Assembly (NCBI RefSeq): GCF_014839805.1
Contig: NC_051138.1
Span: forward strand, 3,160,983-3,224,982
DNA: 64,000 bases
Origin: Manduca sexta
Taxonomy: Eukaryota; Arthropoda; Insecta; Lepidoptera; Sphingidae
Direction of reading: 5' to 3'
The notes under the pieces are model-generated. The model had not been told where the DNA came from and did no database searches. It worked only from the letters and a program-made list of their open reading frames with translations. Below are positions 23,128-34,718 of the stretch, one piece after another (the stretch's first letter is position 1; every line of letters begins with the position of its first letter). Made by a program: the position numbers and the translations under genes.

Positions 23128-23866
23128 TACTGATGAAGTGTACATAATATACTGCACTAAGATTCTGTATGACGTGACTGTGTCGGGTTAGATTTATAGT
23201 CTGGGTATTAAGACGTCCGAGGGATTTTCTGAGATATGCAGGTCGTAATTTGTAGTCGATTTACACGTTGTGACCGATCGAATTTTATGCCGACTGAACT
23301 GTGCGAAAGGTATTTTTGTAGTGAAATTAGGTATAAATGTTGTGTATATCTGTAATTATTACCTGAAAGGAAGTTACATTGTTATCCTCCGATGGAGCGA
23401 ACTTTGATATTACTCTATAGAAATGTATTTATAAATTGTATAATTAAAAATCCTGATTTTATTTACCCCTAGTTCTGGACTCATGAATCTTGTAAGTAAT
23501 TTTACTCTGCCACGCAATAAATTTCTGTATTTTTTGTTAATGATGCAAACATCTCTAAAACTAATGTAATAACTAAAGTAAGCTGATATTAACCGATTAC
23601 AAAACTAAAACATTACCTAATAATTATAAAACCGAGCAAGGTGACGGACGGACTAGTGATTCTATTACTAAGTATTTTAAGACAATCAAAGCTCTACCAA
23701 AGACAAAACTTAGAACTCATACTTGAAACTCCGTGCTTGGGACCAACCGCAACCATCTTGAAGTACGCAAATGTCAAAATCAATCAAAACCTACAAAAAA
23801 TTCAAAACAGAAACAATAATGAGCCAGCATGGGTTTCAATACAGTAACATCAGGATGGCCGCATGA
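23128..23866 (+). other. TOGARAM1 3' UTR and TLCD5 upstream region
   Basis: Only about 740 bases separate two genes on the same strand. An AATAAA at about 23516 (GCAATAAATTTC) is a candidate end of the first transcript. The TLCD5 5' leader contains several upstream ATGs at 23819, 23829, 23855 and 23863. Confidence 0.45.
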
Positions 23867-26499
23867 ATGGCGTTGGGACATGAACTATCAGTGGACTCGT
23901 TGTTCAAACTGACATCGTTTCTCGCTTGGAGCTGGCTGTACGTAGGGTGCGCTATCCAGTACCCTGACCAGAGCCCGGAATGGAACTCTAGAGCAATCAC
24001 GCTCGTGCACGGCTCCGTGGCCACCGTTGTGGGGTTGGCGCAATGTGGCATCCGCACACTCTCACCATGTCATCTAACTAGTACGTGCTTTGTTATGCTA
24101 TAATCAGGCTTTGGTCGACTTAAATATCACTAGCAAGATCGATAGCGGAGATTTCTTCGTAAATTGACATCCAACACTTGCCGCCAAAACGATAATTGCA
24201 CTATACAATAATTGGACATCATATTTATACATAAATCTATTCTTGATTTTCATGCCTCTGATTTCATGATCTTCAGACCTGCGATGTACACATTTGCACA
24301 CTACTGCTTCGCCGCAGAAATAAACGAAACGATAAATTTAACTAATATGCTCAGCACAGAAAATCTACCTCTTAGTAGCGGTTTAGACCTCCGAACTATA
24401 TAATATCGGCCCTGTATTATATACTGTGCCACTGTTGGGTACAGGCCTCCTCTACTACTAGGAGGGATTAGGCCTAAGTCCACTTGGTAGACTTCACACA
24501 CCTTCGAAATTCCTATAGAAAACTCAGGTGCGCAGGATTCGTCACGATGCTTTCCTTCACCGTTAAAGTAAGCGATAATACACACAGAATACCTACACAC
24601 ATAGGTAATTTTAGAAAAGTCAAAGGTGTGTGCCCTTGGGTTTTGAACCTGCGGGCATTCGTCTCGACAGTCCCTTCCACAACCAACTAGGCTATTGCCG
24701 ATTTTACTTTTTGACATCTGAACTAAATTTGGATATTCCAGTGAAAGTGATGCCATGGCACTATGCGTTGATGGTGTGGTCGTGGGGCTACTTCGCGTTT
24801 GACCTGCTGTGGTGCGTGGTGTACTGGAGCGAGAGCGCGTTAATGCTGTGCCACCATATTAGCGCGCTGATCGCCATCACGATATACATGCAGAAACAGT
24901 ACACCGGCTGCACCTTCGCCTGCACCCTGGCACTGCTCGAAATTACTAACCCTCTACTGCAAATAAGATGGTTTGTTATGTCCTCTTGATAAACTTAATC
25001 TAACCTAAGTAATAAATAAAAGATAAAGTTTCTAACATCTTTGAATGGTTAGAAGTAAACGCAGAAACAGCTGAACGGATTTGGATGAAATTTAGCATAC
25101 GGATAGTCCTGGATTAACCTAAGGCTACTTTTTATCTCGGTAATTTGCTTTCATGCAAAATAAAGGAATTTGGAAAAACTGATTACTACATGGACGCTGG
25201 CGTCATATATATCTATGGCCCTACGAAGTGTTTTAGAAAGCGGGAAAGACTTTCACCCGGGCGAAGCCGCGAGCAACACCTAGTCTTAAATAAAATACTT
25301 AACGTCCATGCAGGTACGCAGTGCACTATCGTCTCATTCAATCTCTGAATTGGTAATTTATTTAAAGAAATGCATTGAAAAAATAAATGTTTTACCCAAT
25401 TCTCTCAACAATAATAAACCAAAGAGCAAAGTACCTACTACCTGTTGATATTCAATTACAAATTCGGCACCCAATAGTCTCGGAAATTATGCATTCACCA
25501 AAAGTACAATATTTTTCCTTTCAGGTTTCTAAAAAATGGTGGCCAAAATAAAACCGTTATATTTATGATAGTAGAGGTCACGTATCTTGTTATGTTTGTG
25601 CTGGCAAGAGGTATCCTTGGCACCTACCTAATGTACAAGATCTTAAACTCCGACGTTTTCGACACCGATCAAAAAATAATAAGTGTCATATTCTACATAG
25701 TCTCGGCCGGCTTCCTTTACAACATTTTCAAATACGTAGAATACAAATATAAGACCACCATAGTAAGTTTCGATTTTAGATATACTTATTGCTATATTCT
25801 ATGATTAAAATATAATTACATATAGTAGTTAGTGGGCATTATCCACTATTAAAATACCAAGGTATGCATACATATATGCACTAAAAAGGGGCGACGTATG
25901 CAAATACTATTTCTAATAAGAATACGCTTTTTCCATTTTATTGTACTTATTAAAATATACTATTAAATATTTTTTTCAATTATCTAGAGCAAATTTGTAA
26001 AATTTGTCAGGTAATTTTTATTAGTATTATCTCAACGCAGACTTTAGATAACACTTGAAATTTGGCGCCATTTGTGCAAAAGCTGCAGTGCTATGGTTAA
26101 TGAATTTGTCCTTATTCCATCGAAATTCGGGTTTTTATATAACATATATATATTCATTACATATTTTAAGCAGCATTTAATTTGACCCGGGCTTTTTTTT
26201 TATAGCAACTCAAAGGACATTATTCCGTTAAATCGTTTTCTTACAATACACCTAACACTTAAAGTTTTTACTACTGAAATATGCACTGTATTGTGAAAAA
26301 GTATCAAAATATGCTATACTATAAAAATAGCTTTATATGCATTTGCATATGCAAATATGTATATAAGCCGATGTTAGGTAATAAAATGTTAGTTATTGTG
26401 ATTTAATTTTCATTGCATGTTACATAATATATGTTTTCAATGTTTCAGGGTAAATTAAGAGAGTACATAGATGGCATTGTACTAAGCGATAGAGTTTAA
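23867..26499 (+). CDS. TLCD5: TLC domain protein 5-like (TMEM136)
   Basis: Four exons (23867-24080, 24742-24970, 25525-25762, 26449-26499) join in phase to encode 243 residues and end in TAA at 26497. The protein is a multi-pass membrane protein of the TLC family. LAWSWLYVGC forms the first helix, followed by WNSRAITLVHG, GYFAFDLLWC, LMLCHHISALI and EITNPLLQIRWF. These are the positions conserved in TLCD5/TMEM136, including the HH pair and the TNPLLQ.RW motif. Human TLCD5 has a similar length. TLC proteins act on or sense membrane lipids; the activity of this branch is poorly known. The start at 23867 is the first ATG leading into the conserved frame, but an in-frame upstream ORF ends immediately before it. 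The C-terminal exon is only 51 bases and was placed by phase and the fitting tail. Confidence 0.88.
24404..24697. repeat. SINE-like lepidopteran repeat in TLCD5 intron 1
   Basis: The block starts near ACTGTTGGGTACAGGCCTCC and includes GGATTAGGCCTAAGTCCAC, CCTTCACCGTTAAAG and GTGCCCTTGGGTTTTGAACC. I recognise this string order from an abundant repeat in moth and butterfly genomes. The degenerate GGTTTTGAACC resembles a pol III B-box. Identity is from pattern memory and not from a search. Confidence 0.6.
25045..25292. repeat. LINE-tail-like repeat in TLCD5 intron 2
   Basis: It contains GTAAACGCAGAAACAGCTGA, GGATTTGGATGAAATTTAGC, CTACTTTTTATCTCGG and CCCGGGCGAAGCCGCGAGCA, in the order found in a widespread lepidopteran repeat. 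Related pieces are at 18060-18180, 31084-31850 and 35402-35480 in this window. Confidence 0.6.
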
Positions 26500-27437
26500 A
26501 ATTTAAAAAAAGATCTACACACAAGATGTTGATTTGAAATTTATATTATAGAAAAGAATATTTCACTAGATTCTGAGATGCAAAAATAAAAAAAAAAGTT
26601 TAGAATAAATGTTTTTAAAAAAAAAAATTATTACAATTTACAATATCCAAATAAAAAACCTTTCTTATGATTGTTTTTTCTTATTTAATCACTTAATTTA
26701 CATGATCCTTTTGTAACTCCACTTGAAATAAAATCAAATTCTAAAATAATTTTGTCAGCCAGAGACAAAGCAAATTTTTAACACAATATATTGCACATCA
26801 ATAAAAATTAATTCTTTGCCTACTGGCAGTAGGTATGGCTCCAAACTAGCTAGTTTTGTGCTTGATTCCCAGGTAACATTGAGTAAATGAGTTTCAATGT
26901 ATGTCAAAATTTGAATCTTGTCTTACATGATTTTTATACTTATTTCAAAGAATGTGATTCCTTGTAATTGTATTTAAACAAAAGCATAATTAAAGTAGAG
27001 GAGTTTTGCAACTTTAATAACTCAATTTAGATTTATGAAACTATATCTGTACCAATAAACATTTATTCAGTGTTTTAAAGAAGTTGGTTAATTATTTGAA
27101 GAGTCAAATAAACAAATATTTATTGGTAAATCTACATTATCTATTAACTTATGTCAAACTAGCAAAATTTTGTTTACGAGTTTTCTACAGATTGCTAACA
27201 ACATTTCCATAAAATATAGTTACCCTTTGACTGGCCCAGTTGATTATTTTTCAATATTTATGTGTCCTAACCACCCCTGTCAATATTCAAAATCCAGGTG
27301 TTAAAAGAATAATTCACAGAGATCATAGTTCAGTTAACACTATATGGTCCATAGAAAATAGAAAATGCATATTAGTTACACTGATTTGCACAAATATTTA
27401 AAAATGTGTCAACATACTAAAAAATGAGTGAAATCAT
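26500..27437. other. Convergent region between TLCD5 and RBM7
   Basis: 3' UTRs of two facing genes. AATAAA signals for TLCD5 occur near 26582, 26604 and 26650; TTTATT near 27062 and 27117 could serve RBM7 on the minus strand. A tRNA-like motif near 26865 (GCTTGATTCCCAGG) hints at a SINE fragment at about 26820-26900. Confidence 0.45.
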
Positions 27438-28124
27438 TCAGTTCCTTCTGTGATAACTTCCTTTCTTATGGCTCTTTTTGTCCCGCCAGCTGCTGGAGTG
27501 TTTACTGTGGCCACCGGTTTTGTCTGAATGTGAACCTCTCGGCCTGAAGTCATCCCGACCATAGCTCTTATCTTTACCTCTATAAGGGTGATGTCTGTGA
27601 GACCAGTTACCTTGTAGACTACTTAATTTTACATCCTCAATATCTGATCTTCGCGGTTCATGTACGGAGTGCAAATCATCTTGTTTCAAGTGATCAGTCA
27701 TTTGAGCAAACTGCTGTGTTACATTCGCATTGCCCTGGGTAAGGAAATCTGGCGTCGCGTCAGGCCCATAACATCTTATTCGTGGAGGAAGAAGCGCCAT
27801 GCGAGCGCGGCATTGCAACGACAAGGTTCTCTGGAACAGCGCGGTACCGCGGAACAAGTTGAGCGCGTAAGGCACGGACACTTCATGACAATATGTGATG
27901 AAAGCGAAATTCTTCTGCCGGCCGTCCTTGTCGCGTGCGATTCTCACCTTCTCAAGCGGTCCCGCCTAAAACAAATTGTGGGTAGGTAATCCACACAAGA
28001 TTTCAAAAACTTTAAATACGCATTAAACTTAATTAACCTGAAGGAATAGTTCGTAAAGCAGCTCTTCGTTGACTTGGTCAGATAGATTCCCGCACCAGAG
28101 AGTCTTGTTGTCTTCCTCAATCAT
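27438..28124 (-). CDS. RBM7: RNA-binding protein 7 (NEXT complex subunit)
   Basis: Two exons, 28124-28038 and 27965-27438, join in phase 0 for 204 residues ending in TGA. A single RRM sits at the N terminus: RNP2 is LWCGNL (9-14) and RNP1 is KNFAFITY (47-54). The following EVSVPYALNLFRGTALF is almost diagnostic for RBM7/RBM11. The rest is a low-complexity tail rich in His, Ser, Lys and Arg. RBM7 is the RNA-binding subunit of the nuclear exosome targeting (NEXT) complex with ZCCHC8 and MTR4, directing promoter upstream transcripts and snRNA tails to decay. It is head to head with RBM42, 502 bases between the two ATGs. The start is the first ATG and gives the usual short N terminus before the RRM. 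Confidence 0.92.
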
Positions 28125-28626
28125 TATTGTTTTATTTTTCGTGGATATATCAATCACTATTCTCAAAATAATGAGTCAACAACACAAAGTTATTTTAATC
28201 GCATTTATAAGTCAATATAATACAATTATAGAGATTTTTTCACTTATAAACAGGCCGCAGGCCGAAAGAATGAAAATAACGAATGACAGCGAGTAATTAC
28301 AGATTATGAAATATATTTCCAATTTTTTTTTTATTTTCTGCCGCTTGTTTCGTAGTCTGTAGTTATTTGTCAGTTTACATTTGACACTTGTCATTTGTGT
28401 TTGCGATTTCACGTTAGATTTTTATCAACCTTATTTCCTTGACTGCTAGTCTAGTTTGGACTAAAGTATCGGTAAAAGATTTTCCAATTTCCTGTATTAA
28501 CAACAAATAATGGGAATGAAAAAACCTGTATGTATCGAATTAAAACGTATTTAATCCGACACTAAGTAATTCATTTTAGTGCGTAAATCTTTTGGACTTC
28601 TTTAAGGTTAAGCGCAGAGATCCACC
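28125..28626. promoter_or_regulatory. Bidirectional promoter between RBM7 and RBM42
   Basis: The 502 bases between the divergent start codons must hold both transcription starts unless further 5' exons exist. No TATA box in a convincing position was seen. The sequence is AT-rich, with a TGACACTTGTCATTTG stretch near 28382. No CpG island is apparent. Confidence 0.6.
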
Positions 28627-31600
28627 ATGGAGGACTCAACAAAATATCAGCAGATGCAAGATGAAATGTCTCGGTAAATATTCCTTTACAACATTCCATT
28701 AAGAGGTTGTAGATAGATTGTGCTTGGCCGAATAATACCGCATTGAGGTACTCGAATTTTGTTTTAAAATATTAGGATTGTTAGCTGCAATATTATAGCT
28801 GGCTGTATAAATATATCGCCCAAATTGTTGGAAATTGTTGGGGGTTGTAGTCGTCAACATAATAGGTCTGACTTAGATAAGCAATATTAAATTATGGACT
28901 ACAAATTTTAAGTTGTATGTGGTACCTAGGTAGTAAATGAGTAGAATATATCTTTTCAGTAAATTTAAAGAGTTTTTGCAAGTCTGATTGTTTTATTATA
29001 TTGATCCTATAGTTGTCTAAACTGGGGTTGGTTTTACACAAGTATAGACTCCAACCTTCCCCAAGATGGGCCTGCTTGTGGTTCCTTCCATGTAAAAAGT
29101 TTTTCTCGGGACGAAAGTCCCGCTTTATATTATCCTGGGATAAAATAAAACATTACACTCAGAACTAATCTAGCTTCTTATTAATGACTTGTTTTATTGG
29201 TTTAGTAGTTCTGAGACTAGTGTGTACTAACAAACAGTCCTCAGCGTTATATATTAGTATAAATTTTCAACAAGACCTATTTTGCTAAATACAGGTTTGA
29301 GGCGGAGATATCAGGTGGAGATCCCATTAATCCCGGAATGAGGACAGTAATTGGTGCTGGTACATTTGATGCGGTGCAACAACGGCTGGAGCGGGGTCCA
29401 ATGCCTTCAATCTCACAGCCCATGATGCAGCCCTACGAGCCTAGTCTGATCTATCCCACGGTACCCCCACCACCACCACCACCATCCATCATGGTACCTG
29501 CACAGGTTAGTAACTTTATGAAATTAAAAAACAATGATTTAACTTTTTACAATAACTGTCTGCAAAAGGTACAAAAAAAAAACACTTAATACAAAATATG
29601 ACTTATCAGTCATGTACAAGTGGAGAAGTTAACATAGTCAAATTATTTCAGGTCCAAAGACTCAGGCCACCGGCATCATCGGATTCATTCCCACCTCCGA
29701 TGCCATACCTAAGACCAGGTCTGCCCGGGCCGCAGTTGATTCCGCCGCCGCCGCCCAAACCACAGCCCGTGGTGCTCTCTGCTGCACCAAAACTGTACAA
29801 ACAACCCAAAGAAGATGAAGACAAGAAAGAGAAACATGAGAGTAGAAAACGGGTATTTAGTGCGCTTTTTTATGTGTTTTACGTGTCTAGAGTGTGTGTT
29901 TACTTTGACTTTTTGGAGCATGTGCCAAACAGGACAAGTTGGGTTATAATCTACATCCTTTGAGCAAATTTATGAACAAGCAAATTTATCAGTTGTCAAG
30001 TAGCCATTGGTAATGTTTATCTATGGTTACATTTAAATAGCTAATACCTGCTTTATTATGCTTTACTGATGGTAGGTCTCTCATATTTGAGAGTCCGCCT
30101 GGCTAGGTACCACCATAATGTCTATTTCTGTTGCCAAGCAACAGTATGTAGTCACTGTTGTGTTCCGGTTTGAAGGACATTGTAAACAGTGTAACTACTG
30201 GATATAATAAGATTTAACATCTCCCGTCTCAGAATGGCGAGCGCAGTGGAATACTAAACAATACTTTGTAATTCAAGGTTGGATGGTGATTTTGCTGTTT
30301 ATGGGCGATCGTATCGCTTACCATCAGGCGAATGGCAAGCTTGTCTCGTCATTCAAAGCATAAAAAAAAACATAATATGATATGCTCAAACACATTTATT
30401 CTTATTAATTATCTGTATGGTAGATAAGTGAATGTTATTACTGAATTATTAATTTATTGTATAAACAGAAGCGTTCGAAAGAGCGCACCCCTCCGCCCGC
30501 GCCTGCGCCGGAGCCCACGCCGCCTCCGCCGCCGCCCGCGCCCGTTATCGCCGTTCCTGAAGCAGTTACCGCTAAACCCAAGAAAGAAAAAAAGAATCGA
30601 AAGGTATCTTGCTAATTTATTATGTCAATTTTTATATTTTATTTATTTAAGGTGAGCCAAAAGTTGTTTTCCACATCTTATAACAAACTTAAATTATTTG
30701 GAACCATTAACATATTGTGCAAAAACCACTTGAAGGCTAACAAAACATGCAGCAATAACGGCTGGAATTTACATTACAATAATATTGACAAAATTATAAA
30801 TGACAACAATTTTTTCAATTAATATGTAATAAGTTTCAAATCTTTGCCAATTTTCTACGGTAGTTTGTACATATAAGAAAGAAAGAAAAATTTTATAGCT
30901 TGGTGAAACAAAAATCTACGAATGTTTAAGAATATTAGGACACGCAATATTCATGCACTGTAATACAATGGTGTCAACATAAGAAATTTTAAACCAAATA
31001 CAATATTGTTATGAAAGTTCTAAAAGTTCTATGCTAATTATCACTGTCCTTAGATGCCTTTTTATGCCTTTCACACTAAAACATCTATATACTATTATAT
31101 AAAGCTGCAGAGTTTGTTTGTTTGAACGCGCTAATCTCAGGAACTACCGGTCCAAACTGAAAAATTATTTTTGTGTTGGATAGCCCTTTGTTTGTGGAGT
31201 GCTACAGGCTATATATCATCACGCTATACCCAATAGGAGCGGAGCAGTAATGGCTAATCTCAAGAATTACCGGTTCAAACTGAAAAATTATTTTTGTGTT
31301 AGATAGCCCTTTATTCGTGGAGTGCTATAGGCTATATATCATCACGCTATACCCAATAGTAGCGGAGCAGTAATGGCTAATCTCAGGAACTATCAGTTCG
31401 AAATGAAAAAATATTTTTGTGTTGGATAGCCCTTTGTTCCTGGAGTGCTATAGGTTATATATCGTCACGCTATGACCAATAGGAGCGGAGCAGTAATGAA
31501 ACATGTTGCAAAAACGGGGAAAATTTATTAGTTTTGAGAGCTTCTGTTGCGTGCGCTGCGTAAACGGTTAAACTTATTCAACAACAATGTATGATGGGAT

Positions 31601-33008
31601 TGTTCCTCTTAAAAAGTTCTACAGAAATATATCATAAAACAAAGTCCCCCGCTACATTGGTCTGCCTGAACGTGTTAAACTCAAAAACTACCCAACGTAT
31701 TAGGATAAAATTTGGTGTGGAGACAGTTTGAGACCCTGGGAAGAACATAGGCTCCCGGGAAAATATATAGCATGACTTTTATAACGGAAAACTTTAGCCC
31801 GAAAAACTTCATAACGCGGGTGGAGTCGCGGGCAAAAGCGAGTATGTTATAAAACTACATAATACCATAGAGAGCTGGTAATTTTTTAAATATTCTTTCA
31901 TTAATATTGCAGGTGGTAAGGACAGCTGGGGGTCAGGTGTGGGAAGATGTGACACTGCTGGACTGGCCTGATGATGATTTCAGAATGTTCTGCGGAGACC
32001 TCGGCAATGACGTCACTGACGAATTACTTGTGAGTTATTTTGTGGATCATCTTCAGGATAAAGAAACAAATCCTAACTTTGTTCAGTTATAAATTAGGGT
32101 TTAAAACTTTATTTATATATTAATCATTGCGTATCACAATTAATTCACTGACAATGATGATAGGCCTTTTTCATTGTTAGGAGACTCATGTAGTATGTAA
32201 TAGATATGTTGTATGGAGCTAATGATAATAGATAGCTTTTGTTTCTTTTTATAATCATCTATGCACCACTACAATCAAAATTTCTATAAACATTCCAGAC
32301 TAGAACATTCAGCAAATACAGTTCTTTCCAAAGAGCAAAAGTGATAAGGGACAAGCGCACGAATAAAAGCAAAGGATTCGGCTTCGTTAGCTTCAAGGAT
32401 CCCGGGGACTTCATTAAGGCGATGAAGGAAATGGACGGTGAGTTAAATTTCGGATAGATTAAAATATACAATTGGTGTTCTTATGTTCCAGATCTCTCTT
32501 GTATGTCATTAATGCATGTAATCGACAAACATTCATAATGGCAATCTTTAATGAAATTTATAATTGTTTCATTAGTGTATTAAATAGTTTGAATTATCTT
32601 GAGTATTTATTAAAAAGAATGACCATATAAACAAATCCTTAAATTAAAAAAAAAATATTGACTGTATTAAATAGTATAAATTGAAGTAAAACTATTTTCC
32701 GGATTTATTTATATCATTATTTTCTCTCGAAGTTTGGAAGACTGCCGCCTCCATGGTAAAGGGGCGTTCTTCGCGACTAAAATAACAGCAATAAAATCCC
32801 TAAATAGTTTTATTTCAATGTCTAACAATCGCGTAAACATAAGAAATCATTAAATTGTATACATGTTATTTCAGGCCGGTATGTAGGCAGTCGTCCAATC
32901 AAGTTAAGGAAAAGCACATGGAAGAACCGTTCGTTAGATGTAGTAAGAAAGAAGGAGAAAGAGAAAGCCGCCTTACTCTCTCTACTGATGTCAGGGAATA
33001 AGAGTTGA
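28627..33008 (+). CDS. RBM42: RNA-binding protein 42
   Basis: Seven exons (28627-28673, 29295-29505, 29652-29852, 30469-30603, 31913-32029, 32299-32437, 32875-33008) join in phase for 327 residues, stop TGA at 33006. The N-terminal half has FEAEISG, VIGAGTFDAVQQRLE and several polyproline runs. It is followed by a basic linker and a C-terminal RRM (about 221-299) with RNP2 MFCGDL and RNP1 KGFGFVSF, then RPIKLRKSTWKNR. The same order is found in RBM42, a nuclear protein linked to hnRNP K, stress granules and splicing. The ATG at 28627 is preceded by CCACC, a good initiation context. Human RBM42 is longer in the proline-rich part, so this insect form is compact. Introns 1 and 4 carry repeats. 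Confidence 0.93.
30065..30370 (+). repeat. Lepidopteran SINE-like element with A tail
   Basis: It contains GGTACCACCATAATG, GCCAAGCAACAGTATGTAG, TGTTCCGGTTTGAAGG, GTGTAACTACTGG and CTTACCATCAGGCGAATGG, and ends in an A-rich tail at 30360-30369. This order matches a very abundant repeat I know from lepidopteran introns. It lies in RBM42 intron 3. A second, interrupted copy is at 40380-40863. Confidence 0.65.
31084..31850. repeat. Interspersed repeat with three tandem 123-bp units
   Basis: Units begin at 31131, 31254 and 31377 (each starting CTAATCTCA), so the period is 123 bases; the third ends near 31499. Each holds GATAGCCCTTT and GAGCGGAGCAGTAATG. Flanking sequence (GAGTTTGTTTGTTTGAACGC upstream; GTCGCGGGCAAAAGCGAG near 31826) is typical of a lepidopteran LINE-like repeat tail. 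It lies in RBM42 intron 4. Confidence 0.75.
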
Positions 33009-34718
33009 CGAGAATAAACATTATTTATAATAATTTTAGCATTAAAATGAAGTAAATAAACTTTCATTGACTTCCAAAATTCAAAAATGATGAATTTCAA
33101 AAATGATGTATTCTGGTACTGGGATCAAAAATCAATTAATTAAATTCGTGTCTGAATGTAGCAGTAAGTATACATTTTAATAGTTTTTACCCCTAGTATA
33201 ATAGTAATGTGTATAAATTGCTGTGCCACTTGCATAATATTATACTATTTTACTATTACTATTACAGTTATAGGTTGGGGTCTTTAACAGGGATCTCTTT
33301 TGTGTTTGAACTTTGAAATGTTGTTAATACTCGGCATTTTGTTTTTAATTCATATTGATAATGTTTCAACAATTAGTAAAAAATGTATATTTTGATGCAT
33401 AAAATGTATACTTCCGCATCTGTTTCTTAGGTCTACTTCGAAAAACGAACGACGAACTTCGGATTTAAATCTTCTACTAAATAACTTCTGATCCTTCACC
33501 GTTCTGTAGCTTACCTTAGTGGTAGGATCAATTTTGCGTATATTTTTTTTTTTGAAGTAAGCAGTGGAACTTTATCCTCGCAATGGTTTTAAAAAGGGAT
33601 GGTATAAGTTCTTACAAATTCCATGTCTGAAATATTGCGATGAACTTATCGGATCCGTCGGTGAATCCGTCATCGGATTCGTAACTCTTCGTAGTAACAA
33701 AAGTGCGATCCGTCATCCGAAACTACGGATTTCATTTTTTGAGGTAGACCCCCTGTTTCCGCCAAGATTTATTTTAGACACCAGTTTCTATCTCCGTTAT
33801 ATCGCTTCCGTTGCATCACTAATAAATACATTTACTTCCACTATTGTTGATGTTGTATCCATTATCCATACTTTAATATTGACTATGGGTTGGATTCTTT
33901 CTGCACTACACAGTCCATTTGTGTTTTCTTCTATAGTCTTAAATATCTTAGCAATAGTAATTGTAAATATAAGGAGACATTCAAATAAAAAGCATGAATT
34001 ACAAAAAATATTTTATTGGGTGTTAAATTAATTAATGGTAAGACATTCTTTGGCTTAACTCCTTAAATAAATGTGTACTTTTCCGTTATTTACACTATTT
34101 TACATGACAATCTTATAGTACATAAACTAGAAAGTATGTAATTTAGACGACTGTACCGTGATTCTAGTAAAAAACAATAAACTTAAATACCTAAATATAT
34201 ATTTTTTTCATTTAAAAAAATAATTATATTGTTTTTACACATTCCAAAATTGTAATTAACTTTTAACGCATAGTTAAGGGAAGTGGACACAGTGATTATA
34301 CTCATTTAATTCTAATTACCATCGATTATTCTGTGACATTGAATTACACACATACAATATTAATCTTTCATACTTGCGGTGTTACTGTCTCATTCTCTCA
34401 CGATTGTAATTTTGTATGGCATACCCTATTTTCAAATATATACCAAAATTTCACTGTGTAAGTACAGTTATAAGTAAAAATTGGAAAGGCCATAACCATT
34501 GATATATAGAATGGCGCCGAGAAGTAGGTTTTAATTCACCCTCCAGTTAGACCTGATGTGACCTGATCAGTGAGTTTTTGTTTTAAACAATATACGAAAG
34601 ATATGTGGTTGACTTTAACCAATAATTGGTATCTTTTACCATCATTCATCGGCTGTGGCCCTAAATTCCTTAAAAGTGCAGTTTGCACTGGTTATTTCTG
34701 TCATTAATCTGCTAAACT
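33009..34718. other. Convergent region between RBM42 and the lipase gene
   Basis: AATAAA at 33055-33060 is a good end signal for RBM42. A candidate MITE occupies 33430-33750. An overlapping 155-codon open frame (33564-34031) crosses the MITE edge and lacks any recognised domain, so it is not called as a gene. The remainder is AT-rich. Confidence 0.5.
33430..33750. mobile_element. Candidate MITE with imperfect terminal inverted repeats
   Basis: GGTCTACTTCGAAAAACGAA at the left is matched, inverted, by GGTCTACCTCAAAAAATGAA at the right, and similarity continues to TTCGGAT about 36 bases in. The element is about 321 bases long with no coding capacity. No clear target duplication was seen, so the superfamily is unknown. 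Confidence 0.5.
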
